This document shows positions 44,805 through 51,951 of a stretch of 64,000 nt of DNA, piece by piece. The stretch spans positions 1 through 64,000 of the forward strand of contig JABCZH010000008.1 of assembly GCA_013289795.1 (NCBI GenBank), given 5' to 3'. The notes beneath the pieces are model-generated. The model was not told where the DNA came from, did not search any database, and saw only the letters and a program-made list of their open reading frames with translations. How positions within the stretch are numbered: position 1 is the first letter of the stretch; every line of letters begins with the position of its first letter. This DNA is from Acidobacteriota bacterium (GTDB lineage Bacteria > Acidobacteriota > Terriglobia > Terriglobales > Acidobacteriaceae). Both the position numbers and the translations under genes were made by a program.

Positions 44805-45565
44805 GGTTGTAACAACCTTTCCAACTCCTGGTTCCAGGTTTCCAAGTCATCCGGCGGCAAGGGGCCGTCGGGTGGTTGCGGGGTTTGCTCGGGTGCGAGC
44901 ATGTAGGACAGCCACACCAGCACGGCGATGAGATAAGTGGAGTCGCTCATCAGCCACACTGTGTACTCGTTCCTCTGAAATACCGCAAGGGGCAGCTGGG
45001 ATTGAATCGCACTGATGGCGAGGCTGGAACTACTGAGAATCGCCAACCCCAGGGCAATGCCGAACGTTCGACTACGCCAGGACAAGCGAAAATAACTATA
45101 GAAAAGGAACAAGAAAACCAATTGTCCGCACTGCAACGTACGCGCAGAACGTTGGATGACAGCGGAGAATGAGGTCCAATACTTTGCCCCCGGCCCAGGG
45201 GCGAGCCAGGCAAGGGCCAGGACGCCGGCCAGGAGAACAATCGTGCTGGCACGGAACGCGGCGCTTCCCAGATCTCTCACTGCAGGATACTGGTGCAGTC
45301 TGAGAGTGAATATTTGATAGATGATTGCAAAAGCCAGTACCGCTTCTACACCGTTGCAAACGGCGACGCCGGTAAAAAACTGATTTCCACTAACGGAGCG
45401 GGCGTAGTTCATAGCTACCACCGCCGTGCCAGTCAGGGCGATCCATGCGCTGTGAACTGTAAACAGCGGAAACTGCTTATAAAGGCGGCATCTAACCGTC
45501 ACTAAGAACAATACGAGCGAAAGCGCGACCCGCGTAAACCAGACTATGTGCCAGGCCAGAAACAT
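44801..45565 (-). CDS. Hypothetical multi-pass membrane protein
   Basis: A 254-residue protein with about seven hydrophobic segments (for example VALSLVLFLVTV, FTGVAVCNGVEAVLAFAII, ASTIVLLAGVLALAWLA, TYLIAVLVWLSYML) and a short Pro/Asp-rich cytoplasmic tail. Proteins with this look are frequent in Acidobacteriota, but I cannot assign a role. It is translationally coupled to the membrane-anchored protein downstream and preceded by a tiny secreted protein gene on the same strand. Confidence 0.7.
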   Translation of the reverse strand: MFLAWHIVWFTRVALSLVLFLVTVRCRLYKQFPLFTVHSAWIALTGTAVVAMNYARSVSGNQFFTGVAVCNGVEAVLAFAIIYQIFTLRLHQYPAVRDLGSAAFRASTIVLLAGVLALAWLAPGPGAKYWTSFSAVIQRSARTLQCGQLVFLFLFYSYFRLSWRSRTFGIALGLAILSSSSLAISAIQSQLPLAVFQRNEYTVWLMSDSTYLIAVLVWLSYMLAPEQTPQPPDGPLPPDDLETWNQELERLLQP

Positions 45566-45627
45566 AGGCTACCGCGTTGAATCATAGCTCTTTCCGCGGT
45601 AGCCCACAAGAATTTCTGGGAGACAGG

Positions 45628-45783
45628 CTACGGGATCAGAACGGCCGGCAGAGCAACGCCTGGCTTAGTGCATCCGGTAACCGGGTCGCAAGGCGGTATA
45701 GGCTCGTCTGCCCACAGATTGGTTGGAACAGACAGGGAGGCAAGAAACAACAAGGAGGCGAACCACAATAGAGTTTTCTTCAC
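45628..45783 (-). CDS. Small secreted protein
   Basis: A 51-residue gene read directly from the sequence. GTG start with AAGGAG nine bases upstream; MKKTLLWFASLLFLASLSVP is a textbook signal peptide, followed by a short mature part with two Cys (PPCDPVTGCTKPG) and a hydrophobic end. The stop is at 45628, 63 bp before the membrane protein gene on the same strand. Its function is unknown; it may belong to the same unit. The signal, ribosome binding site and codon use support it as real. Confidence 0.65.
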   Translation of the reverse strand: MKKTLLWFASLLFLASLSVPTNLWADEPIPPCDPVTGCTKPGVALPAVLIP

Positions 45784-45888
45784 GGCGAAATCTCCTTTTC
45801 AGGTGAATTGCGCCGTGATAATGTGTCAGCCGAAGGCTTTTGGTTTGCGGGGCCTGGATAATTTCAGCGTTCGGAAAACGTAACTGCT

Positions 45889-46308
45889 ATGACCCTCATC
45901 TCAGCTCTGGAAGACCTGCAGGGAACCACGCTGTGTGCCATCGCAGGATGCTTGCGCAAGCTGGAATACGTGGCAGGGCTGCGGAAACAAGGCGGAACTT
46001 ACACGCACTGGGGCTTGGTTCGGGTTCACGGGGAAGGGACCGCGGAAAAGGCGCTGGCACAAGCCCATCGGGCTCTGCTTTCGGACGTATTATCCACTCC
46101 GCTGCGGAGCCTGGAAAAGGATGTGGAGCAATCCAGCGAGTTGGCAGGGGTTCCGGCAAAGCTCTATCTGGAGCAGCTTTCCGGTGCGAACTCCAAACTG
46201 ATGCCACCCAGTCCAGGGGCGGGATCAGCGCGTCATCTTAGTTCAGTGCTTCAGGCGCTTTCGAGTCTGTTGACCCATCGAACATCGCGCGCCATTCCCC
46301 GAGCTTGA
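45889..46308 (+). CDS. Conserved hypothetical protein
   Basis: A 139-residue soluble protein, not recognised by fold. It is Leu/Ala-rich and mostly helical (SALEDLQGTTLCAIAGCL, AEKALAQAHRALLSDVL), with HWGLVRVHGEG and PGAGSARHLSSVLQALSSL as the most family-like parts. The 3' end overlaps the convergent XRE regulator gene by 71 bp. The start has a weak ribosome binding site. Confidence 0.55.
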   Translation: MTLISALEDLQGTTLCAIAGCLRKLEYVAGLRKQGGTYTHWGLVRVHGEGTAEKALAQAHRALLSDVLSTPLRSLEKDVEQSSELAGVPAKLYLEQLSGANSKLMPPSPGAGSARHLSSVLQALSSLLTHRTSRAIPRA

Positions 46309-47047
46309 GCGCGACGCCCACGACTTGACCGATGACTTCGGCCTCCTGGGGATAACGTAAGGCGCGGGCTGCGACCGGCGACAAGGGATGCGGTTGTAAG
46401 ATTAGGCCTTCCTTGGTTAGTGTGCACCAGCAGCAGATGTGCCCGTTGCGAGTCTCGACGAAGTAAATGGGACGTTCGTATTCTGACCTCCAGCGACCCT
46501 CCAACACCTTGTTTCTGGATTCATCCACCTGCACAAAACTGCCCGGGGGAAGAATTGGATACATGGTCAGATCTTCGCTACCGATGTAGCCGTAGGTGTA
46601 CTCATAAGACGCAAAGCGGGCGAGATAGGCCAGCGGAACCAGTCCCCACTGTTCGACCATGCGGCCAAAGTTCACCGTACGGCGGGGATCGAAGCCGGGA
46701 TCCAAGCGCAGGGGCACCTGCACCGCCGAAAGGTTGGCCAAGGCATCGGAGACGTGAGACTTGGGGGGCATGACAAAGTCGAGATCGGATGCCATCCGGT
46801 TCAGGTCCACGCCATACCATGACACAATGTCACGTATGTCCCGCCGGTAGATGGCGGCAAGTGAATAGAAGCGAAAGATGTTGGGAACGACGCCTTTTGT
46901 TTCGATATCCGAAAGCCGGCTGGGAGAGAGGGCGAACTCGTCATTGCCATACTTCAGGGCAATGCGTGCGCTGGCCGTCTCCACATCCCGCATCGTCAAG
47001 CCGAGTTGCTCGCGCAACAAGCGTAGATTCTGTCCGCCCGGACACAT
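46238..47047 (-). CDS. XRE-family regulator with degenerate S24/LexA-like domain
   Basis: A 269-residue protein. The N-terminal helix-turn-helix (LRLLREQLGLTMRDVETASA, LSPSRLSDIETKGVVPN) is of the XRE/Cro type. The C-terminal half looks like an S24 peptidase/LexA fold: SEDLTMYPILPPGSFVQVDE aligns with the usual GDSM-P-x-x-x-G-D segment, but the catalytic Ser position appears replaced (L-T), so autocleavage is doubtful. Such proteins can be ligand-sensing repressors. A G-rich ribosome binding site lies just before the ATG. The region upstream holds two inverted repeats. Confidence 0.75.
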   Translation of the reverse strand: MCPGGQNLRLLREQLGLTMRDVETASARIALKYGNDEFALSPSRLSDIETKGVVPNIFRFYSLAAIYRRDIRDIVSWYGVDLNRMASDLDFVMPPKSHVSDALANLSAVQVPLRLDPGFDPRRTVNFGRMVEQWGLVPLAYLARFASYEYTYGYIGSEDLTMYPILPPGSFVQVDESRNKVLEGRWRSEYERPIYFVETRNGHICCWCTLTKEGLILQPHPLSPVAARALRYPQEAEVIGQVVGVALKLGEWRAMFDGSTDSKAPEALN

Positions 47048-47701
47048 ACCGCCCCCTCTAGCCTGGCCAACAACACCAACCCCAGCAGCGAGTTACCAGC
47101 AAGTGCTGAGCGGGGAGAATCGCAGCCTCCACCGCATTCGACCGTGCGGCAACTCGAGTTGTTTTTCGTCACGCTTCGTGTTCCGGTTTCGGAACAGACC
47201 GCAAAACCCGGATCGCACGGGGTGCCGTCGTTTCCCGAATCGGGAATCCAGCACCCGCAGTCTCACCACCGGTTGGAAATCAGGGATCCGAAATACCGGG
47301 GGACGAGAGCCGCCGATCTAAAGCCGGGTAGAAGAGTACCAGACTAGACTCAGCGCATCCAGGCAATTATCACCAGGACCAGAGGCAGATAAATCACCGA
47401 AGCGTGTACCACTGGCGCACAAGGGTCGCAGAAGCTATTCCGCCTAGTCGATGTGCTCGATGTGGTGCCAAGCCATCCGGTGGGCACGGACCGCGGAGAA
47501 CAACATGCAAAGCAGAGGAGTACGCCTAAACGGTGTGTAAACAATAAGATAAAACAAGTTGGTAATGGGTCGGCCGAATTAACCATCACGGCTAGGTATA
47601 GTCCCGCGAGGGTACTGAGGAGAGGCCGCGGTGCAAGAAGAGAAGGGAATCAGGAAATAATGGGTGCGACCGGGGCCGCACCCGTCTTGCGACCGGGGCG
47701 G
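47048..47701. other. Long intergenic region with two inverted repeats
   Basis: 654 bp without a supported gene. Two inverted repeats lie 130-200 bp upstream of the XRE start: GTTCCG (47180-47185)/CGGAAC (47190-47195) and TTCCCGA (47232-47238)/TCGGGAA (47240-47246). They could be operators, for example for the XRE regulator. A 79-codon frame at 47350-47589 on the minus strand is not supported. Nothing else is evident. Confidence 0.45.
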
Positions 47702-48895
47702 TTAGAACTTCCGCGGTGGAAAGGCTGCGATGGAGAGCAGCCCGTTGCTATTGCTGTCTGTGATCGGTGAGGATGCCGCTTCCGTCAAAGTGCAAGACGA
47801 TCCGCTCCTGGAAACCTCGACGATGCCGATCGAGCCCGGCGTACTGAACTGGTGGTTAGAGCTAGGCGTGCCGAACTCCGCCTCCCACAGCACCGTTCCG
47901 GTGCCAGTGGTGCCGGCGGTTTGAATGACACCATTCCATTCCCACTGCTGGTCATACTTGTTGAGCACGTTGGAGATGCAGCCGAGCGAAAGCGTGCCGG
48001 TGGAGGTATCGAAATTCTCGACGGTGATTTGTCCCGAGTAGGTGTTGCTTACGTAGACCAGGGTATCGTCGGGGCTGAACCACACGGTGTTGGAGTTCGA
48101 TCCGGCCCCCAGGTTGCGGTAGGCGGTGGTTGGTCCTAGTCCGCTGGCGGTGATCGCGGCTACTTCGACGTCGTTGGCGAAAGTAGCGTCGCCAAAGACT
48201 GCCCATTTGCCGTCGGAGGAAATATCTACTCCGGCAGGGACGTCCCCGAAGGCATCACCGGCGGCGATTTGCCGGTCGTTATTCGAAACCGGCGTGCCGC
48301 CGGTGATGTTGAACGACTGGTAGGAGCCGTCGCCATAGGCCACCGCCAAAAGGTTGCCGTGGGTCTTCAACCCATCCAAGGCGCCACCGTTCGATCCGAT
48401 GGCTGAAGTGTCAGATACGAACGTCAACTGGCAACCGGAAGAAATCTTGAAAGTTCCAATCGTGTTCGACGCGGTGAAGGCAGCGTACAAGTAGTCTCCG
48501 CCCAGCACCAGAGCCAAGCCGAGGCTGGTGCTGCTGTCACCGGAAGATCCTGAGAACGGACCGGTGACGGTGTTGGTTTTGGCGTTGTATCCGGTGATGT
48601 TGCTGGAGCCGGAATTGGAAATGTAGGCGCAGACCCCGTTGCTATCGGAAACCACGTTGACACCGACGTTGGCAAAATAGCCGCCGCCGAGTCCTTTCCC
48701 GCCCGTCTTGACCACCCGGACCTGGGTGAGCGACGGGTTCGCCGGCGAGCCCGTGGCCCGGTAGATGGTCGCGGTGTTAGCGGAATCGTTGTCATCGTTT
48801 GTGACCACGTAGTGTTGTGCAGAGCTCACCGCGCAGAACCCAATTACGATTGCGAGAACGGCGAGCAGCCTCGAACTCCTGTGTAGATGTCGCAT
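47702..48895 (-). CDS. Secreted beta-propeller protein
   Basis: About 397 residues from the ATG at 48895 (AGGAGG upstream). Signal peptide RLLAVLAIVIGFCAVSSAQ; the mature part starts HYVVTNDDNDSANTATIY and continues with propeller-like repeats (VCAYISNSGSSNITGYNAKT, YLYAAFTASNTIGTF, TLVYVSNTYSGQITV). This is a 7-bladed lactonase/YVTN-like layout without visible catalytic residues. It is followed by a related protein (49014-50174) upstream on the same strand; the two look like paralogues. Confidence 0.75.
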   Translation of the reverse strand: MRHLHRSSRLLAVLAIVIGFCAVSSAQHYVVTNDDNDSANTATIYRATGSPANPSLTQVRVVKTGGKGLGGGYFANVGVNVVSDSNGVCAYISNSGSSNITGYNAKTNTVTGPFSGSSGDSSTSLGLALVLGGDYLYAAFTASNTIGTFKISSGCQLTFVSDTSAIGSNGGALDGLKTHGNLLAVAYGDGSYQSFNITGGTPVSNNDRQIAAGDAFGDVPAGVDISSDGKWAVFGDATFANDVEVAAITASGLGPTTAYRNLGAGSNSNTVWFSPDDTLVYVSNTYSGQITVENFDTSTGTLSLGCISNVLNKYDQQWEWNGVIQTAGTTGTGTVLWEAEFGTPSSNHQFSTPGSIGIVEVSRSGSSCTLTEAASSPITDSNSNGLLSIAAFPPRKF

Positions 48896-49013
48896 TGACT
48901 TTCCTCCTCGTGCGATTGGCTGGGATGGCGGGAGCCTGCCCAGCTTATGACCCCGGAACCAGAAGTGCAAGGGGAAATTGAGACGGATTCCGCGTCGCTG
49001 ATATCAGCCTCGT

Positions 49014-50174
49014 TTAGGGGCGCTTCGGGTAGGCGCTGATTGAATGAGCGGTTGCCCCGGACAGATTCAAGGAACTGGCCGGAGTCAAAGTAGTTCCGTT
49101 TACCTCGTAGGAGTACAAAACGTTGCCGGACAAATTGGCGATGATTTGCACCAAAGGGCTGCCGGTTCCGCTGATACCGACGGTCTGGACGTTTCCGGCG
49201 ATGAAGGCGGCGGAGTTCGCGACACTGTTGTCAAAGATGATGGCGCCCTGATTGAAGCTAGCCACGATGATGCCGGCGGGATAGCCCTGGCCGAAGCCGG
49301 AAGCTGCCAAATAAAGGTTGCCTACGCCAGTTTTTGCGGCCACAGGGCTGAACCACGGTACTTCCACATTCGTGACCGTACTGCTGGAGTATGTTTGCAG
49401 CGCCGCGTTGGTGAAGCCTTTAGGCGTGAGTGTAGCGCTGAGCGTGGACGATCCGGACGCGCTGGCGTTGCCCCAAACCCAGAAATGGCCGTCATCGGTC
49501 GCGTCCTGCCCGGCGGGGAAACAACTCGTGCTTGAACACTCCGCAATCGCGTCAGCGAACACAAGCGTTGGGCCCAGAGCTGTCAGCACCCCGTTGGAGG
49601 AAGTCGCATAAGCCTGCGCACCTCCGATGCCAGGATAGGAAACGACCAGCACCTGGCCGCCGTGAGCCACGGTAAGGTCGGCTACGACGTCAGGCTCGGT
49701 GATTGGGCTGCCAGTGAGAGACAGAGAGCAATGGGATGCGATGGCCAGAACGGCGATGTTGCCGCTGCCGGACCAGGCAGAGTAAAGAAACTTGCCAGCT
49801 GGATCAACTGCCAGGCCGGTGCCATACAGGCTGCCGTTCAACTGGCTGTTGGTGAAGTTGGGAGTGACTTGGTTGAAGCTCGGTCCCTCGAACGCTGCAA
49901 TATCGCTGCTACCCGAATCGGCGACAAACAAGCAGTGAGCGTTCTCTTCGATAGCGACCCCCGGAAGAGACAAGAATTCCCCGCCTAGACCGTTCCCGCC
50001 GGTATTGAGCGACTTGAACAACGTGATGTTCCCGGCGGCGGCGACTTTGAAGGCCGTCACGCTGTTGCCGGCAGGGTTGTCATGGTTGAGAAGGATGTAG
50101 CCCTGGCCAAAGCTGAGATTGGACAGCATCGCCAGTGTGGCGATGAGGGCGAAAGTCAAAACCACGCTTCGCAT
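49014..50174 (-). CDS. Secreted beta-propeller protein, paralogue of the downstream gene
   Basis: About 386 residues from the ATG at 50174 (AAGGAAAG upstream). Signal peptide VVLTFALIATLAMLSNLSFG; then GYILLNHDNPAGNSVTAFKV and propeller-like repeats (CLFVADSGSSDIAAF, FLYSAWSGSGNIAVL, NVLYSYEVNG at the end). It resembles its downstream neighbour in order of repeats and size, suggesting tandem duplication followed by divergence. A frame extension upstream to 50414 enters the tRNA-Cys fragment and is not coding. Role unknown. Confidence 0.75.
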   Translation of the reverse strand: MRSVVLTFALIATLAMLSNLSFGQGYILLNHDNPAGNSVTAFKVAAAGNITLFKSLNTGGNGLGGEFLSLPGVAIEENAHCLFVADSGSSDIAAFEGPSFNQVTPNFTNSQLNGSLYGTGLAVDPAGKFLYSAWSGSGNIAVLAIASHCSLSLTGSPITEPDVVADLTVAHGGQVLVVSYPGIGGAQAYATSSNGVLTALGPTLVFADAIAECSSTSCFPAGQDATDDGHFWVWGNASASGSSTLSATLTPKGFTNAALQTYSSSTVTNVEVPWFSPVAAKTGVGNLYLAASGFGQGYPAGIIVASFNQGAIIFDNSVANSAAFIAGNVQTVGISGTGSPLVQIIANLSGNVLYSYEVNGTTLTPASSLNLSGATAHSISAYPKRP

Positions 50175-50326
50175 AGGCTTTCCTTTCGTCGGGAAGAATC
50201 GTTCCGGGGCTTTTCCGTTGCGTTGGAAATCAGCCGATAATATTAGTTCTTGGCGACAACTCGCGACAGGGGAGAAGAAAGACCTATGAACAAAGCTCAG
50301 GCAGGGTTTCGTGGGGTTGGGAAGAC

Positions 50327-50375
50327 TTGGAGGCGCGGGTCGGAATCGAACCGACGCATAAAGATTTTGCAGACC
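50327..50375. repeat. tRNA-Cys 3' fragment, candidate att site
   Basis: 48 of 49 bases match the 3' part of tRNA-Cys at 61791-61839, including the T arm, variable loop and part of the anticodon arm with GCA. The sequence beyond (CTGTATTAGCATC) does not match, so no full tRNA exists here. It is in the same orientation as the tRNA gene, as expected of attL/attR direct repeats. Confidence 0.8.
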
Positions 50376-50552
50376 CTGTATTAGCATCTCTAAGTCTTTG
50401 CTGTTCCGCATCAAGCCCGGAGTGTGCTGCTGAATTGTCCGCTTTTTGTCCGCCCAGTCCGCCGTCGTCTACTCCGCAGCCCCCGTTATCCAGGTCGTAC
50501 CCCATCCCCACCGCTTAGCGACCTAGCGCCGCATGAACAGGGAGGACAAGCG

Positions 50553-50951
50553 ATGCAATGCGAGAAAAAGAAGCGAGACGGTAAGCCATGCAGGGCACAA
50601 GCACGCGCTGGCAATAAGCATTGCGCGTTGCACGCCGAGCCCGGCCGGGCCAAGGAACTCGGCAGGCGAGGTGGGCACCGAAGGACGGTGTACCGCCCGG
50701 AAGCGTTGAAGGAATTTGAAGCACCGAAGACCGCCGCTGATGTACGCGATCTGTTGGCAGAGTCGATCATTGAAGTCCGCGCCGGGAAGCTCGATCCGAA
50801 GGTCGCCAACGCACTTGGGTACTTGGGGACGAGCCTGCTGCGGGCTCTGGAAACGGCTGACTTTGAGCGGCAGCTGGACCTGCTCGAGCGGCGAAGCATC
50901 AGGGAGGAGGACATGGTCTTCCAATCTAATGATCCGGCAAGCAACCCATAA
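50553..50951 (+). CDS. Small Cys-rich hypothetical, mobile-element type
   Basis: A 132-residue protein starting after GGGAGGACA. The first 30 residues contain Cys3, Cys13, Cys24 and His27 (MQCEKKKRDGKPCRAQ, HCALH), which may bind zinc, followed by GRAKELGRRGGHRRTVY and a helical C-terminus. Similar small zinc-knuckle proteins occur in prophages and islands. It is the first gene inside the left edge of the tRNA-Cys element and is followed 17 bp later by another small gene in the same direction. Confidence 0.7.
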   Translation: MQCEKKKRDGKPCRAQARAGNKHCALHAEPGRAKELGRRGGHRRTVYRPEALKEFEAPKTAADVRDLLAESIIEVRAGKLDPKVANALGYLGTSLLRALETADFERQLDLLERRSIREEDMVFQSNDPASNP

Positions 50952-50968
50952 GAGAGCGAAGGAGAACA

Positions 50969-51352
50969 ATGTCATCAATTCAGGACCGACTAGAGCGGTT
51001 AGAGAACAGGCGCCGATTCATAGACTGGTTTATGGATCAGCGCCTCCTGGAAGGATTCACCCAAGAGCAACTTCAAGCTCTGGCACGCGAAGGACGATGG
51101 CCAGAGCCATTACCTGAACCACTGCCTAAGGGGAAAAGCCGGCTGCATCGGCTTGACCGGAAGAGCCTTGTCAAATTGTGGGAGGAAAGCGAGCGCCTGT
51201 TTGGGCATCGAAGGCAGGAGGAAGATGCGTTTTTCGGTGAACACGGTTATTGGCCGGAGCAACGAATGCGGCCTCGCTATTACCGGCAAGATGGATGTTT
51301 GTGCGTCGAATGGCAGCTCCAACCTAAAGGAGACCAACATGAAAGCAAATAA
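50969..51352 (+). CDS. Hypothetical protein
   Basis: A 127-residue charged protein without recognisable domain (IQDRLERLENRRRFIDWF, EEDAFFGEHGYWPEQRM). A good AAGGAGAA lies before the ATG. It is between the Cys-rich gene and a 42-codon gene with which it overlaps at the stop, so the three are probably one operon. Typical of island cargo; no function can be assigned. Confidence 0.6.
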   Translation: MSSIQDRLERLENRRRFIDWFMDQRLLEGFTQEQLQALAREGRWPEPLPEPLPKGKSRLHRLDRKSLVKLWEESERLFGHRRQEEDAFFGEHGYWPEQRMRPRYYRQDGCLCVEWQLQPKGDQHESK

Positions 51353-51467
51353 TCAACCGACTTCGTCAAATGCAACGAGAACCAACCAACTAAAACAGGC
51401 ACCCATGTCAAATATGTCGCAGGCAGACAAGAAGTTGAGTGGCGTTTGCTTGGGTACGAGGTGCTGA
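51339..51467 (+). CDS. Very small hypothetical protein
   Basis: A 42-residue frame with AAAGGAG seven bases before the ATG, overlapping the previous gene by 14 bp. The peptide is polar (NNQPTSSNATRTNQLKQAP) and ends GVCLGTRC. In the +1 frame from about 51385 the sequence encodes a hydrophobic stretch (EVLTAFLMALVLVPILV) up to a stop near 51565, so a frameshifted small membrane protein is an alternative reading. Weak evidence. Confidence 0.35.
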   Translation: MKANNQPTSSNATRTNQLKQAPMSNMSQADKKLSGVCLGTRC

Positions 51468-51951
51468 CAGCCTTCCTCATGGCTCTCGTTCTTGTGCCAA
51501 TTCTCGTCCACGAAAAGAACTTCCCGAGGTCCGCCGCCGAGGGAATCCTAGGTGCTCCGCGTTAGCCGTCTTTCTTGTGTCCAAGTACATGGAGCGTCGT
51601 ACCAAGTCCAAGTGACTGTCCTGCCCGAAGAAACCACGGGGTGAAATTTCATGGGTGATGGGGACCAGGCATTGGCACTCAAAATGGCCCTTTCGGGGTC
51701 AATGAGTGATATCGCGATATTTCGCCAACGATTCCGGCTCACACTGCTATTCGCACTCGTTGATCCGCCAATCCGCCACATCGTGCGCCTTTAGCGATTC
51801 GAGATATTCGATGGTGGAAGCCACGTCAATACCCGGCGCAAAATCGAGGGTGTGTGGCCAAGCAACTCTCCAAACTGAAGGCATTCTGCTTCTTTCTCAG
51901 CTCAGCGTCATTGTCAGCATCGTCACCAAGATGGATCAACACTCTGATGCG
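51468..51951. other. Mostly non-coding region with one CACTCATTGACC-type motif
   Basis: 484 bp. GGTCAATGAGTG followed by ATATCGCGATAT (51697-51719) is one copy of the island's inverted-repeat family; I found no clear partner arm. One small frame (51747-51884, minus) is listed separately. Nothing else is supported. Confidence 0.5.
51747..51884 (-). CDS. Possible small protein
   Basis: A 45-residue frame (MPSVWRVAWPHTLDFAPGI, then IEYLESLKAHDVADW) with a weak purine-rich ribosome binding site (GAGAAAGAAG) before the ATG. It looks protein-like in composition but has no recognised family; it lies 70 bp downstream of the large FG-GAP gene on the same strand. Listed with low confidence. Confidence 0.25.
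   Translation of the reverse strand: MPSVWRVAWPHTLDFAPGIDVASTIEYLESLKAHDVADWRINECE

Noticed and set aside
47350-47589. A 79-codon Cys/Thr-rich frame on the minus strand
   Set aside because: No ribosome binding site, unusual composition and no recognised family.
50327-50400. A second tRNA-Cys gene
   Set aside because: Only the 3' 49 bases match; the 5' half and acceptor stem are absent, so it is a fragment.
51548-51781. A 77-codon minus-strand frame in the island
   Set aside because: Ser/Arg/Trp-rich with no ribosome binding site; probably non-coding.
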